A stretch of 64,000 bases of DNA. It comes from Alphaproteobacteria bacterium (lineage in GTDB: Bacteria; Pseudomonadota; Alphaproteobacteria; Rhodobacterales; Rhodobacteraceae). Shown in pieces: positions 44,194 to 51,679 of this stretch. The notes beneath the pieces were generated by a model. That model saw only the letters and a program-made list of their open reading frames with translations, made no database searches and was not told the DNA's origin. Within the stretch, counting starts at the first letter, position 1, and every line of letters begins with the position of its first letter. A program made the translations under genes and the position numbers. The stretch spans positions 1 through 64,000 of the forward strand of contig JAUHWT010000009.1 of the NCBI GenBank assembly GCA_030427145.1, in the 5' to 3' direction.

Positions 44194-45366
44194 ATGGCAA
44201 GCTTCGTAATCAACAACGGATCGACACAGGCAAGAAACCTTGGCATAGGAGATATCGGCTTTATTGGTCAGAACGGCGCGCTTTTTTACGAGGGCGTCGG
44301 TGCCATAACCTCAGTGTTCTCCACGGAACTTGTGGTTCTTGGCTCGCTCGTATCAGATTCCGAAGTTATATATCATGAAAAGGGCACGTTTAACCTCAAC
44401 GTCGGTCCTTCAGGCTTCATCGGAGATTTGGAAGCCTCACCGCTTCCAGCCATATACGTTGAGGACACAAGCCGCGGCCTGATCAATAACAGCGGCACGA
44501 TCTCGACCCATGCAACAGCCATCCAGTTGAATGGATACGTGTACAGCGAGTTTACCGAAGCTCAGGGCCATGTCGTGACCAACTCCGGAAAAATCATATC
44601 GAGCCTTGGGTCCGCAATATCGGCTCTAGGGAACAATCTTGGGGCGGATAGCGAGGAAGTGTACCTTAATCTAACCAACACCGGCGAAATCACGGGATAT
44701 AGCGGGATTTCCACGACCGGGAGAGCCGATATCACCAACGCTGGCACCATCATCGGCATGGGATATGCGGCGTTCTACTCCGACGGCGAAGATGCCGAAG
44801 ACACCATCATCAACACCGGCTCCATGATTGGAATGATCGAAATGGGCGGTGGCGATGACCGCCTCATCAACCGCGGTTCGGTAGATGAGGTAAGCCTTGG
44901 CGAGGGCGATGATTTTTACAACGCCCGCAACGGCGGAATGTCCGGAGACATTACAGCCGGTGACGGCAACGACACACTGCGCGGAGGAAGAGAGGACGAC
45001 ACGTTCCGGGGCAACGCGGGCGATGACGAATTGCGCGGTCGCTCCGGTGACGACTGGCTGCTCGGTGGGGACGGGGATGATTCCATAGCCGGTCAGAAGG
45101 GAGACGACTTCATGAATGGCGGAAAAGGCGCCGACGTCTTCATCTTCGCGTCCAACGGAGGCTTCGACACCATTGCAAAACTGCAGTCGAACGACACGAT
45201 CGACCTCACCGCACTGGGGCTGAATCGCTTTGGCAAAGATATCAAACCTCACATTGAGGATGCAAAAGGGGGAAGCAGAATCGATCTCACCGATGACTTC
45301 GATCTTTCGATCTTCGTCCGCGGCTCCGACCCGGACGACCTGAAAGCCTCCGACTTCCTCCTTTGA
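44194..45366 (+). CDS. Beta-helix/RTX calcium-binding exoprotein, copy 1
   Basis: The 390-residue protein has two parts. Residues 90-250 are built of short beta-helix-like repeats centred on N(S/T)G-I (NNSGTISTH, TNSGKIISS, TNTGEITGY, TNAGTIIGM, INTGSMIGM). Residues about 215-315 are RTX nonapeptides (GDGNDTLRGG, GDDELRGRSGDD, GGDGDDSIAG). The C-terminal 70 residues (NDTIDLTALGLNRFG and onward) resemble the end of type I-secreted proteins. There is no N-terminal signal peptide. GGGGAGAG precedes the ATG. A paralogue follows after 100 bases. Function is unknown; adhesion or surface-layer roles are typical for such proteins. Confidence 0.85.
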   Translation: MASFVINNGSTQARNLGIGDIGFIGQNGALFYEGVGAITSVFSTELVVLGSLVSDSEVIYHEKGTFNLNVGPSGFIGDLEASPLPAIYVEDTSRGLINNSGTISTHATAIQLNGYVYSEFTEAQGHVVTNSGKIISSLGSAISALGNNLGADSEEVYLNLTNTGEITGYSGISTTGRADITNAGTIIGMGYAAFYSDGEDAEDTIINTGSMIGMIEMGGGDDRLINRGSVDEVSLGEGDDFYNARNGGMSGDITAGDGNDTLRGGREDDTFRGNAGDDELRGRSGDDWLLGGDGDDSIAGQKGDDFMNGGKGADVFIFASNGGFDTIAKLQSNDTIDLTALGLNRFGKDIKPHIEDAKGGSRIDLTDDFDLSIFVRGSDPDDLKASDFLL

Positions 45367-45466
45367 CCCGGAACGCCCGCGTTCACGGGAAATCAAATCT
45401 TCCGCGCGACTGCTGTAACCCGGACCTGGCCCGCAAGGCCGGGATGCAGTTCAGAAGGAATGACAC

Positions 45467-46600
45467 ATGCGCGGATTCATACTTCAGGAAGATACCACCG
45501 AGGGGCAAACTCTCGACACCTTCGAAACGGGATACGTCGGCCGCGATGCGGCCGTGATCACGTCCGAGGTGGCCTCGGTCACCACCAACGGATATGTTGA
45601 GCTTTCGGTCTTTGGCACGCTTCACGCAATTAACGAACCCTCCGTCCTCCACACGGGCGCGTCTCTTGACCTCACCATCGCCCGTGACGGTATCGTCAGC
45701 GCGTCAGCCGACGTGTTCGCAATCTCCGCAGTTCCGTCCATTGGCGCCTACATCGTCAATGATGGCCAGATCTACGCCGAATACGGTGCGGTTGGTGTCT
45801 ACTGCGAAGGCCTGGGCGCGGAGATCAACATCTCGAATTCCGGGATCATCCACTCCAACTCCAGCGCCGCGATCAAGATCGACGGCGGCACCAAGGCCTC
45901 CCTCGTTTACAACACCGGCGAACTTCGTGGGAAATACGGCGTGGAGGCCGTGGGCGCCACCAACTTCATCAATCACGGCGAAATGCTGGGAACGCTCTAC
46001 GGCTACATTTCCAGGGAAAACGCCACGGCGGACGAGATCTACAATTACGGCATCATCACCGGCGGCGTGTACACCGGCGACGGCGAGGACAAGGTTACGA
46101 ACCGCGACTACATCGACTACATCGACATGGGCCTCGGAGACGACAAATACGTAAGCGGCCGGAACGGCTACATCGAAACCAGCGTCAAGGGAGGCGAGGG
46201 CGATGACGTCATCATCGGCGGAGACGACGATGACCGTTTCTATGGCCAGGCGGACGATGACCAGCTGAAGGGCCGCAAGGGCGATGACGTGCTCAAGGGC
46301 GCGGCTGGCAACGACTACATCGCCGGAAACCGGGGCGATGACACCCTCTCAGGCGGTGGTGACGATGACGAGTTCGTCTTTGCGGCAAAAGGTGGCAGCG
46401 ACGTGATCGAGGATTTCGGCGACAATGATGTCATCAACCTCACACGTCTGGGCCTCACGAATTATGCCACGGATATTGTCGTCAACATGCGCGACACCAG
46501 TTCCGGCACCTTCATCGACCTCGAGGAGGATCACGGCCTGACGATCCTGCTTGAGGGCGTCCTGTCCGCAACAGTGGTCGCCACGGATTTCGTTCTCTGA
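45467..46600 (+). CDS. Beta-helix/RTX calcium-binding exoprotein, copy 2
   Basis: This 377-residue paralogue of the preceding gene has the same layout: N-terminal repeats such as ISNSGIIHSNSS, VYNTGELRGKY and IYNYGIITGGV, then RTX repeats GGEGDDVIIGGDDDD, GRKGDDVLKG and GNRGDDTLSGGGDDDE, and an ending NDVINLTRLGLTNYATD similar to copy 1. The two ends match well, while the N-terminal thirds have diverged. It would also be exported by type I secretion. A bidirectional terminator follows. The GAAGGAA upstream of the ATG is a fair ribosome-binding site. Confidence 0.85.
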   Translation: MRGFILQEDTTEGQTLDTFETGYVGRDAAVITSEVASVTTNGYVELSVFGTLHAINEPSVLHTGASLDLTIARDGIVSASADVFAISAVPSIGAYIVNDGQIYAEYGAVGVYCEGLGAEINISNSGIIHSNSSAAIKIDGGTKASLVYNTGELRGKYGVEAVGATNFINHGEMLGTLYGYISRENATADEIYNYGIITGGVYTGDGEDKVTNRDYIDYIDMGLGDDKYVSGRNGYIETSVKGGEGDDVIIGGDDDDRFYGQADDDQLKGRKGDDVLKGAAGNDYIAGNRGDDTLSGGGDDDEFVFAAKGGSDVIEDFGDNDVINLTRLGLTNYATDIVVNMRDTSSGTFIDLEEDHGLTILLEGVLSATVVATDFVL

Positions 46601-46607
46601 CAAAAAA

Positions 46608-46628
46608 GGCCCGCCATGGCGGCGGGCC
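46608..46628. terminator. Bidirectional terminator between RTX copy 2 and hsp20
   Basis: GCCCGCC and GGCGGGC form a tight GC stem. The run of six A just before it becomes a U-run on the leftward transcript, so it serves chiefly the hsp20 gene ending at 46654; it may also stop the RTX transcript. Confidence 0.8.
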
Positions 46629-46653
46629 CCTCCGATCCTTCGGGATCTAAGGA

Positions 46654-47115
46654 TCAGGCGTTGGCGCTCTGATCCTCAATCGCGTTTTTGGTCGAGATCT
46701 GGATCGTGCGCGGTTTCAGTGCTTCCGGCACCTTGCGAATCAAATCGATGTGCAGAAGACCATTCTCGGTCGTGGCCGACTTCGCATGCACGTGCTCGGC
46801 AAGCTGGAACCGGCGTTCAAACGCGCGGTTGGCAATACCCTGATGCATGTAGGACGGCTTCGGCGCATTCTCGTCCTCGACTTTGCGGCCGGACACGATG
46901 AGCTGTCCCTCACGGGCCTCGATGTTGAGATCAGACTCGGCAAACCCTGCCACGGCAATCGAAATCCGGTAGGCGTCGTCTCCGGTCTTCTCGATGTTGT
47001 AGGGCGGGTAGGTGTTCTGTGAAACGTCGCCCGACATAACCTGGTCAAGCACGTTGGCGAGACGGTCGTAACCTACTGTCGAACGGTAAAGCGGTGTAAG
47101 ATCAAAATGACGCAT
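46654..47115 (-). CDS. Small heat-shock protein (Hsp20/IbpA type)
   Basis: This 153-residue alpha-crystallin-family holdase binds unfolding proteins. It begins MRHFDLTPLYRSTVGYDRL, as in IbpA-like class A proteins, and has the core YRISIAVAGFAESDLNIE and ENGLLHIDLIRKVPEALKPR, followed by the C-terminal IQI motif that links oligomers. The gene has a sigma-32-like promoter with a perfect CTTGAAA box, and its ribosome-binding site AGGAGG lies in a possible temperature-sensitive hairpin. A terminator follows. Confidence 0.95.
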   Translation of the reverse strand: MRHFDLTPLYRSTVGYDRLANVLDQVMSGDVSQNTYPPYNIEKTGDDAYRISIAVAGFAESDLNIEAREGQLIVSGRKVEDENAPKPSYMHQGIANRAFERRFQLAEHVHAKSATTENGLLHIDLIRKVPEALKPRTIQISTKNAIEDQSANA

Positions 47116-47123
47116 TTGTGCAC

Positions 47124-47136
47124 CCTCCTGAGGAAG
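47124..47136 (-). promoter_or_regulatory. Hairpin sequestering the hsp20 ribosome-binding site
   Basis: On the transcript, CUUCC pairs with GGAGG around a three-base loop, including one U-G pair, directly hiding the Shine-Dalgarno sequence nine bases before the start codon. A short weak helix of this kind is what a ROSE- or fourU-like RNA thermometer would show, and such elements commonly control alphaproteobacterial small heat-shock genes. Unproven. Confidence 0.4.
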
Positions 47137-47218
47137 CGATACGATGTTGCTGGACCCTCCATTTGGACGGGTCCCATTTTAGCCATCCAACCCGAATACC
47201 GGCGTTGGACACCATGAG

Positions 47219-47246
47219 ATCTGGGAATATCCCACCCGTTTTCAAG
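47219..47246 (-). promoter_or_regulatory. Sigma-32-like promoter of hsp20
   Basis: CTTGAAA (47240-47246) matches the -35 consensus fully. CCCAGAT (47219-47225), after 14 bases, is a partial match to the -10 element. It lies 104 bases upstream of hsp20, leaving an approximately 95-base leader. Confidence 0.65.
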
Positions 47247-47275
47247 TATCCCCAAACCGATTTTTTTGCGTTCCG

Positions 47276-47578
47276 TCATAACCCATCCGCGTTTTCGTCA
47301 GCCAAAACCTCCTCAAGGCTTTCCGCCGAAAGCCTGCGGTAGTTTACAAAGGTGTTTGCGCTCAGCACGACGAAGAAACCGTCCATATCCACAAGGACAA
47401 ATCCCTCCTCAAGCAGCGCCCGGGTCAGGTCCCGAATGTCATCCTCATAGAGCCGTCTTCGCCCCAGAAGCTGCCGAATCTGTTTCGCTGACATGCGGTA
47501 CCTGCCATTTGGTTTGCCGCCGAAGCTTTCCCCGTACAGCACCGCAAGCCTTCGCGCTGCCTGTCTGAATGGCATCAT
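47276..47578 (-). CDS. Small conserved-looking protein, possible winged-helix
   Basis: I do not recognise this 100-residue protein with confidence. It is basic at the start (FRQAARRLAVLYGESFGG), then has RMSAKQIRQLLGRRRLYEDD, two helices and a beta hairpin (FVLVDMDGFFVVLSANTF), an order compatible with a winged helix-turn-helix. GGAGGGG precedes two adjacent ATG codons (47578 and 47575), supporting translation. It lies upstream of hsp20 in the same direction, 30 bases before the promoter. A regulatory role is possible but not shown. Confidence 0.65.
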   Translation of the reverse strand: MMPFRQAARRLAVLYGESFGGKPNGRYRMSAKQIRQLLGRRRLYEDDIRDLTRALLEEGFVLVDMDGFFVVLSANTFVNYRRLSAESLEEVLADENADGL

Positions 47579-47656
47579 AACCCCTCCGTGATGACGATTT
47601 TTTATCTATAGACAATGATTTTTGGTCTATGTAAACGCCGCGCAGGAGGCCATATC

Positions 47657-47851
47657 ATGAATCCGAACTCATCCAGCATCCCACAGGATGTTGAAAAAAC
47701 AACACAATTTCCGGTCGACACGCTCGGCACCGCCCGAACGGCCACGGAATCAACCGGCGCGCAGGAAGCCAGCAATGCCGCCGAAGCCCGCCCTTTGTCG
47801 AAATATGTCGACAGGGTTCAGGGAAGGCTCGTCTTTCCGTGGCTGGAGTAG
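47657..47851 (+). CDS. Small ORF ahead of the rim genes
   Basis: A 64-residue frame starts at ATG 47657 with AGGAGG eight bases upstream and ends 13 bases inside the RimB-like gene, so it may be translationally coupled to it. It is polar and low in complexity, with a more ordered end (SKYVDRVQGRLVFPW). I see no known domain. Pseudomonas rimABK operons carry a small regulatory gene rimA in this position; whether this is an analogue is unknown. Confidence 0.45.
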   Translation: MNPNSSSIPQDVEKTTQFPVDTLGTARTATESTGAQEASNAAEARPLSKYVDRVQGRLVFPWLE

Positions 47852-48330
47852 GCGGCAGAAAAAAGGTCGGAAAACCCAAACCGCCACTGACGGTCATTGG
47901 CTGGATGGAGCGTCTCGACCTGCCGCAACTTGGTCTGACACAGATCAAGGCCAAGATGGACACGGGCGCGCGCACGACCGCGCTCCATGCCGAAAACATC
48001 CAGACCTTCGAGCGGGACGGAACCGAATGGGTGCGGTTCCAGGTTCAGGCGCACGAAAACGCTCCCGCCAATACGGTGGAAGCTCCGGTGCATGAGCGGC
48101 GGCGGATCAGGAATACAGGTGGAATCCCCGAAGAACGCATCGTAGTCCTTACGGAACTGAAACTCACCGACCGAATCTGGAAAGTGCCGGTCTCACTGAC
48201 CGATCGCAGCAGCATGCGGGTTCCGGTCATCGTAGGGCGCACGACGCTTCGCAATCACAACGTCGCGGTCCACACACGCCGCACATACCTGACCACGGAG
48301 ATCAAAGGTCGGGACCCTGGGGGAGGATAG
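47839..48330 (+). CDS. RimB-like retropepsin/zinc-protease family protein
   Basis: This 163-residue protein belongs to the family annotated as ATP-dependent zinc proteases, now viewed as retropepsin-like; a member in Pseudomonas is RimB, which counteracts RimK on ribosomal protein S6. The signature IKAKMDTGARTTALHA carries the DTG aspartate triad element. Further segments are GIPEERIVVLTELKL and MRVPVIVGRTTLRNHNV. The start GTG 47839 is set by homology, since the family begins just before GWMERLDLPQLGL. It precedes rimK by nine bases, consistent with a shared operon. Confidence 0.8.
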   Translation: MAGVGGRKKVGKPKPPLTVIGWMERLDLPQLGLTQIKAKMDTGARTTALHAENIQTFERDGTEWVRFQVQAHENAPANTVEAPVHERRRIRNTGGIPEERIVVLTELKLTDRIWKVPVSLTDRSSMRVPVIVGRTTLRNHNVAVHTRRTYLTTEIKGRDPGGG

Positions 48331-48339
48331 GCAAATCTT

Positions 48340-49245
48340 ATGAAAATCGCCATGCTGGCTCGAAACGCCGATCTCTATTCACACCGTCGGCTTAAAGAGG
48401 CGGCAGAGACACGCGGTCACGATTTTCACATCATAAACACCCTGCGATGCTACATGAACATCGCCTCCCGACGCCCCGAGATCTACTACAACGGTGAAAA
48501 ACTCGAGGGCTTCAACGCTGTCATTCCCAGGATCGGCGCGTCCATTACCTATTACGGCCTGGCCGTACTGCGGCAGTTCGAGATGATGCGCGTCTACCCC
48601 CTCAACGAGAGTGTCGCCATCGGCCGTAGCCGGGACAAGCTGCGCTCAATGCAGCTTCTCGCCCGCGACGGCATTGGCCTTCCGGTCACGACCTTTGCCC
48701 ATGACCCCAAACAGACCGAGGAGGTGCTCGAACTGGCCGGCGGCGCCCCTGTCGTAATCAAGCTTCTTGAGGGCACCCAGGGCATCGGCGTGGTTCTGGC
48801 CGACACCAACCGGTCCGCAAAATCGGTGGTCGAGGCCTTCCGGGGCGCGGGCGTAAACATCCTGCTTCAGGAATTCATTAAGGAAGCGGGCGGAACCGAC
48901 ATCCGGGCCATCGTCGTCGGCAACAGGGTCATCGCCGCCATGAAGCGAACCGGCGCGGAAGGAGACTTCCGCTCCAACCTGCACCGAGGCGGATCGGCCC
49001 AGGTCATCAGACTTTCTCCCGAGGAGCGCGCCACCGCTGTCCGCGCCGCCAAAACCATGGGCCTGAACGTCTGCGGCGTCGACATGCTTCGTGCCAATCA
49101 TGGCCCGGTCGTCATGGAGGTCAACTCCTCCCCCGGTCTCGAAGGCGTCGAAAAAGCAACCGGTTACGACGTCGCTGGCAAAATCATCGAATACATCGAA
49201 AAAAACGCCAATAAGGGCTCCACCAAAACAAAGGGCAAGGGCTGA
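48340..49245 (+). CDS. rimK: RimK ribosomal S6 modification / alpha-L-glutamate ligase
   Basis: RimK adds glutamate residues to the C-terminus of ribosomal protein S6 using ATP. The 301-residue ATP-grasp enzyme begins [20 protein letters not shown] and has [51 protein letters not shown] and the metal-binding [15 protein letters not shown]. All catalytic elements are there. It sits between the RimB-like gene and an AstE-like hydrolase gene; its last base is shared with the next ATG. A cyclic-di-GMP input, known for Pseudomonas RimK, cannot be judged from sequence. Confidence 0.95.
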   Translation: MKIAMLARNADLYSHRRLKEAAETRGHDFHIINTLRCYMNIASRRPEIYYNGEKLEGFNAVIPRIGASITYYGLAVLRQFEMMRVYPLNESVAIGRSRDKLRSMQLLARDGIGLPVTTFAHDPKQTEEVLELAGGAPVVIKLLEGTQGIGVVLADTNRSAKSVVEAFRGAGVNILLQEFIKEAGGTDIRAIVVGNRVIAAMKRTGAEGDFRSNLHRGGSAQVIRLSPEERATAVRAAKTMGLNVCGVDMLRANHGPVVMEVNSSPGLEGVEKATGYDVAGKIIEYIEKNANKGSTKTKGKG

Positions 49246-50288
49246 TGCCAAAACGCGCCGCTTTTGAAATTGGTGGCGTGTCCATCCCGCCAGGCTCGCG
49301 CCGGACCGTCGATCTGCCCGTCAGCGTCATGTCAGACCACACGCCGGTAAACATGTCCGCGCACATCATTCACGGCCGGTCCAGTGGGCCAACCGTTTTT
49401 GTCAGCGCGGGCATCCACGGCGATGAGGTCATCGGCGTCGAGATCGTTCGTCGCCTGCTCCGCGCCCATCCCTTCAAATCCCTGCGCGGCACACTGATTG
49501 TCATTCCGATTGTCAACACTTTCGGTTTCATCAACCATTCCCGCTATCTGCCCGACCGTCGCGACCTCAACCGCATGTTCCCAGGCACATCCGAAGGCTC
49601 CCTCGCCTCCCGCATTGCCAACATGTTCCTGACCGAGATTGTCGCGCGCAGTGATCTCGGCATTGACCTTCACTCCGCCGCCGTTCACCGCACCAATCTG
49701 CCCCAGGTACGCATTTCACCGGAAAACCCCAAAATGGCCGAACTGGCCGAGGTGTTCGGCGCGCCCGTGGTCCTCCAGTCCTCCCTGCGAAAGGGATCAC
49801 TCAGGGACGCTGCCCGGGAAATCGGGACGGATGTGCTGCTCTATGAGGCCGGAGAAGGCCTGCGTTTCGACGAATTCTCCGTCCGCGCCGGTGTAACCGG
49901 TATCCTGCGCGTCCTGCGCCATGTGGGAATGCTGCCCTCCAAGGGCATCACCAAACCCAGAACCGCCCCGCAGTACTGCACCTCCAGCAAATGGCTCCGC
50001 GCCCCGATGGGTGGCCTCCTGCGCACATTCCGGGGCAACGGCGAGGTTGTGGGCCGCGGTGATGTCGTTGCCGCCGTCTCGGATCCCTTTGGCGAACAGG
50101 AGGAGGAGATTATCAGCCCCTTCAACGGCATAGTCGTCGGTCGCGCGGTCATGCCCGTGGTGAATGAAGGCGACGCCGTTTTTCACCTGGCGCGTGTCAG
50201 TTCCCGGTCAGTCGCCGAAGGCACCGTGGAAGACCTCAACGAGCAGCTCTCCGATGACCCGCTGTTCGACGAGGACGAGATCATCTAG
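49245..50288 (+). CDS. Succinylglutamate desuccinylase/aspartoacylase family protein
   Basis: This 347-residue M14-like zinc hydrolase removes acyl groups from amino acids in known members. Zinc-binding segments are VSAGIHGDEVIG (H and E) and LGIDLHSAAVHR (H), with a catalytic glutamate near LLYEAGEGLRF. The C-terminal 90 residues form a beta-rich lid. It starts at the stop of rimK (one-base overlap), so it is cotranscribed with it. The same association of this family with RimK occurs in other bacteria. Its target could be a glutamylated product or an acyl-amino acid; neither is proven. Confidence 0.88.
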   Translation: MPKRAAFEIGGVSIPPGSRRTVDLPVSVMSDHTPVNMSAHIIHGRSSGPTVFVSAGIHGDEVIGVEIVRRLLRAHPFKSLRGTLIVIPIVNTFGFINHSRYLPDRRDLNRMFPGTSEGSLASRIANMFLTEIVARSDLGIDLHSAAVHRTNLPQVRISPENPKMAELAEVFGAPVVLQSSLRKGSLRDAAREIGTDVLLYEAGEGLRFDEFSVRAGVTGILRVLRHVGMLPSKGITKPRTAPQYCTSSKWLRAPMGGLLRTFRGNGEVVGRGDVVAAVSDPFGEQEEEIISPFNGIVVGRAVMPVVNEGDAVFHLARVSSRSVAEGTVEDLNEQLSDDPLFDEDEII

Positions 50289-50297
50289 CGCGGGGAA

Positions 50298-50762
50298 TTA
50301 CGCCCCGCCACGGCCCCAGCGTTTCAGCGCGTCCTCATCCGACACCCGCGCATCGACCCACGAACCAGCCCCGCCGGACTTTTCCTTTTTCCAGAACGGG
50401 GCACGCGATTTCAGGAAATCCATCAGAAACTCCGCCGCCTCAAACGCCGCCTGACGGTGACGGGAGGCGGTCGCGACCATCATGATCTGCTCGCCGGGTC
50501 TTAGCGGTCCATACCGGTGAATGATCAGACTTGCCTGCAAATTCCAGCGGGCCGTGGCCTCGGCCTCAATCCCGGCCAGAGCCTTCTCGGTCATGCCCGG
50601 GTAATGCTCCAGTTCCATGACATCGAGCGGATGATCCGGGTCATCACTTCCCCGCACCAGCCCCGAGAAACTGACCAGCGCTCCGATATCCGTGCGGCCC
50701 TCACGCAACTGCGCCAGTTCCGCACCGAGGTCAAAATCCTCCGTTTGAACCCGGACGGCCAT
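50298..50762 (-). CDS. moaE: Molybdopterin synthase large subunit
   Basis: MoaE carries the active site that converts cyclic pyranopterin phosphate to molybdopterin, with sulfur from MoaD. The 154-residue protein has GALVSFSGLVRGSD, LELEHYPGMTEKAL, IIHRYGPLRPGEQIMMV and AAEFLMDFLKSRAPFWKKE with the conserved lysines. It begins directly after the moaD stop on the same strand. Confidence 0.95.
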   Translation of the reverse strand: MAVRVQTEDFDLGAELAQLREGRTDIGALVSFSGLVRGSDDPDHPLDVMELEHYPGMTEKALAGIEAEATARWNLQASLIIHRYGPLRPGEQIMMVATASRHRQAAFEAAEFLMDFLKSRAPFWKKEKSGGAGSWVDARVSDEDALKRWGRGGA

Positions 50763-51017
50763 CTAACCCCCGGTCATCGGCGGGAAGAACGCCACCTCGC
50801 CCGCCCCGGAGATGTCGGCATCAAACTCCACGAGGTCCTGATCGACCGCAGCCCGGATCGCGGACACATCCGCGAAGGCCAGCTCATATTCCTCGCCACG
50901 ATCGCGCAGATCCTCCACGAGTTCCGCGACCGTTTTGGCGTTGGTCTCCACAACCTCCGACGCCTCACCAATGCGCTCCCGCAGCCAGGCAAAATACAGA
51001 ACCTTCACCGCCATCAC
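50763..51017 (-). CDS. moaD: Molybdopterin synthase sulfur carrier subunit
   Basis: This ubiquitin-like 84-residue protein begins MMAVKVLYFAWLRERIGEAS and ends with the GG tail (EVAFFPPMTGG) that is thiocarboxylated to donate sulfur to MoaE. Its stop abuts the moaE start, and its start overlaps the end of pgsA by four bases. Confidence 0.95.
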   Translation of the reverse strand: MMAVKVLYFAWLRERIGEASEVVETNAKTVAELVEDLRDRGEEYELAFADVSAIRAAVDQDLVEFDADISGAGEVAFFPPMTGG

Positions 51018-51628
51018 TTCTGATCCGTCAAAAACGGAATAGCCTTCCGCAGGTAGTCATAGCCGGTCACCACCGTCAAAGCTGCCGCCACCCAAATCAG
51101 TAGAACCCCACCGTTCTGTAAAATCCACGAAATCCACTCGTGAAACCAGTCACTTATCCAGGGAGATCCGCGCAAACCGTCAAATCGGAACACACTCGCC
51201 AGCAGAAGCGCGGGAATGGCGATCATCTGCGACGTGGTTTTCCATTTGGCCAGATTGGTAACCTTCAGCTTCCCGGCATCCGCACCAAGGAATTCCCGTA
51301 AACCGGACACAAACACCTCGCGCAGCAAAATGAATGCGACCGGAATCCAGATCAGGGAATTGATCCCCGACAGCCCAACTATCACCGCCAGCGCGATGAT
51401 AACCATCGCCTTGTCCGCAATCGGGTCGAGCATCCGGCCAAAATTGGTCTCCTGCTGCCAGGCCCGGGCGAGGTAGCCGTCGAAATAATCGGTCAGAGCC
51501 GCCATCACGAACAGAAAAATAGCCACCCAGTCCGCCAGAGGCCGGTCAAAAACCGCAAATGCGAGAGCCACACCAGGTGCGGCCAGCAGCCTCATTAGCG
51601 TGAGGATATTCGGTATGGTCCAGGTCAT
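51014..51628 (-). CDS. pgsA: CDP-diacylglycerol-glycerol-3-phosphate 3-phosphatidyltransferase
   Basis: PgsA makes phosphatidylglycerol phosphate at the inner membrane. The 204-residue protein has the CDP-alcohol transferase signature D-G-x2-A-R-x8-G-x3-D-x3-D (here DYFDGYLARAWQQETNFGRMLDP, in part) and several membrane helices. The start ATG 51628 has GAGGTG upstream and gives MTWTIPNILTLMRLL; a GTG twelve bases earlier is also open. It is followed by moaD and preceded by uvrC 52 bases away. Confidence 0.94.
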   Translation of the reverse strand: MTWTIPNILTLMRLLAAPGVALAFAVFDRPLADWVAIFLFVMAALTDYFDGYLARAWQQETNFGRMLDPIADKAMVIIALAVIVGLSGINSLIWIPVAFILLREVFVSGLREFLGADAGKLKVTNLAKWKTTSQMIAIPALLLASVFRFDGLRGSPWISDWFHEWISWILQNGGVLLIWVAAALTVVTGYDYLRKAIPFLTDQK

Positions 51629-51679
51629 GTCTCGTTTCACCTCACGGGCATCTATTTCCCTTACACGCTCTATAGACCG

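Noticed and set aside
45594-46154. Open frame in a second frame inside RTX copy 2
   Set aside because: Serine/threonine/proline-rich reading of a high-GC repeat gene, not protein-like.
44194-46600. RTX DNA repeats as a CRISPR-like or tandem-repeat array
   Set aside because: The repeats are codon-level glycine/aspartate motifs of uneven length inside two coding frames, with no spacer structure.
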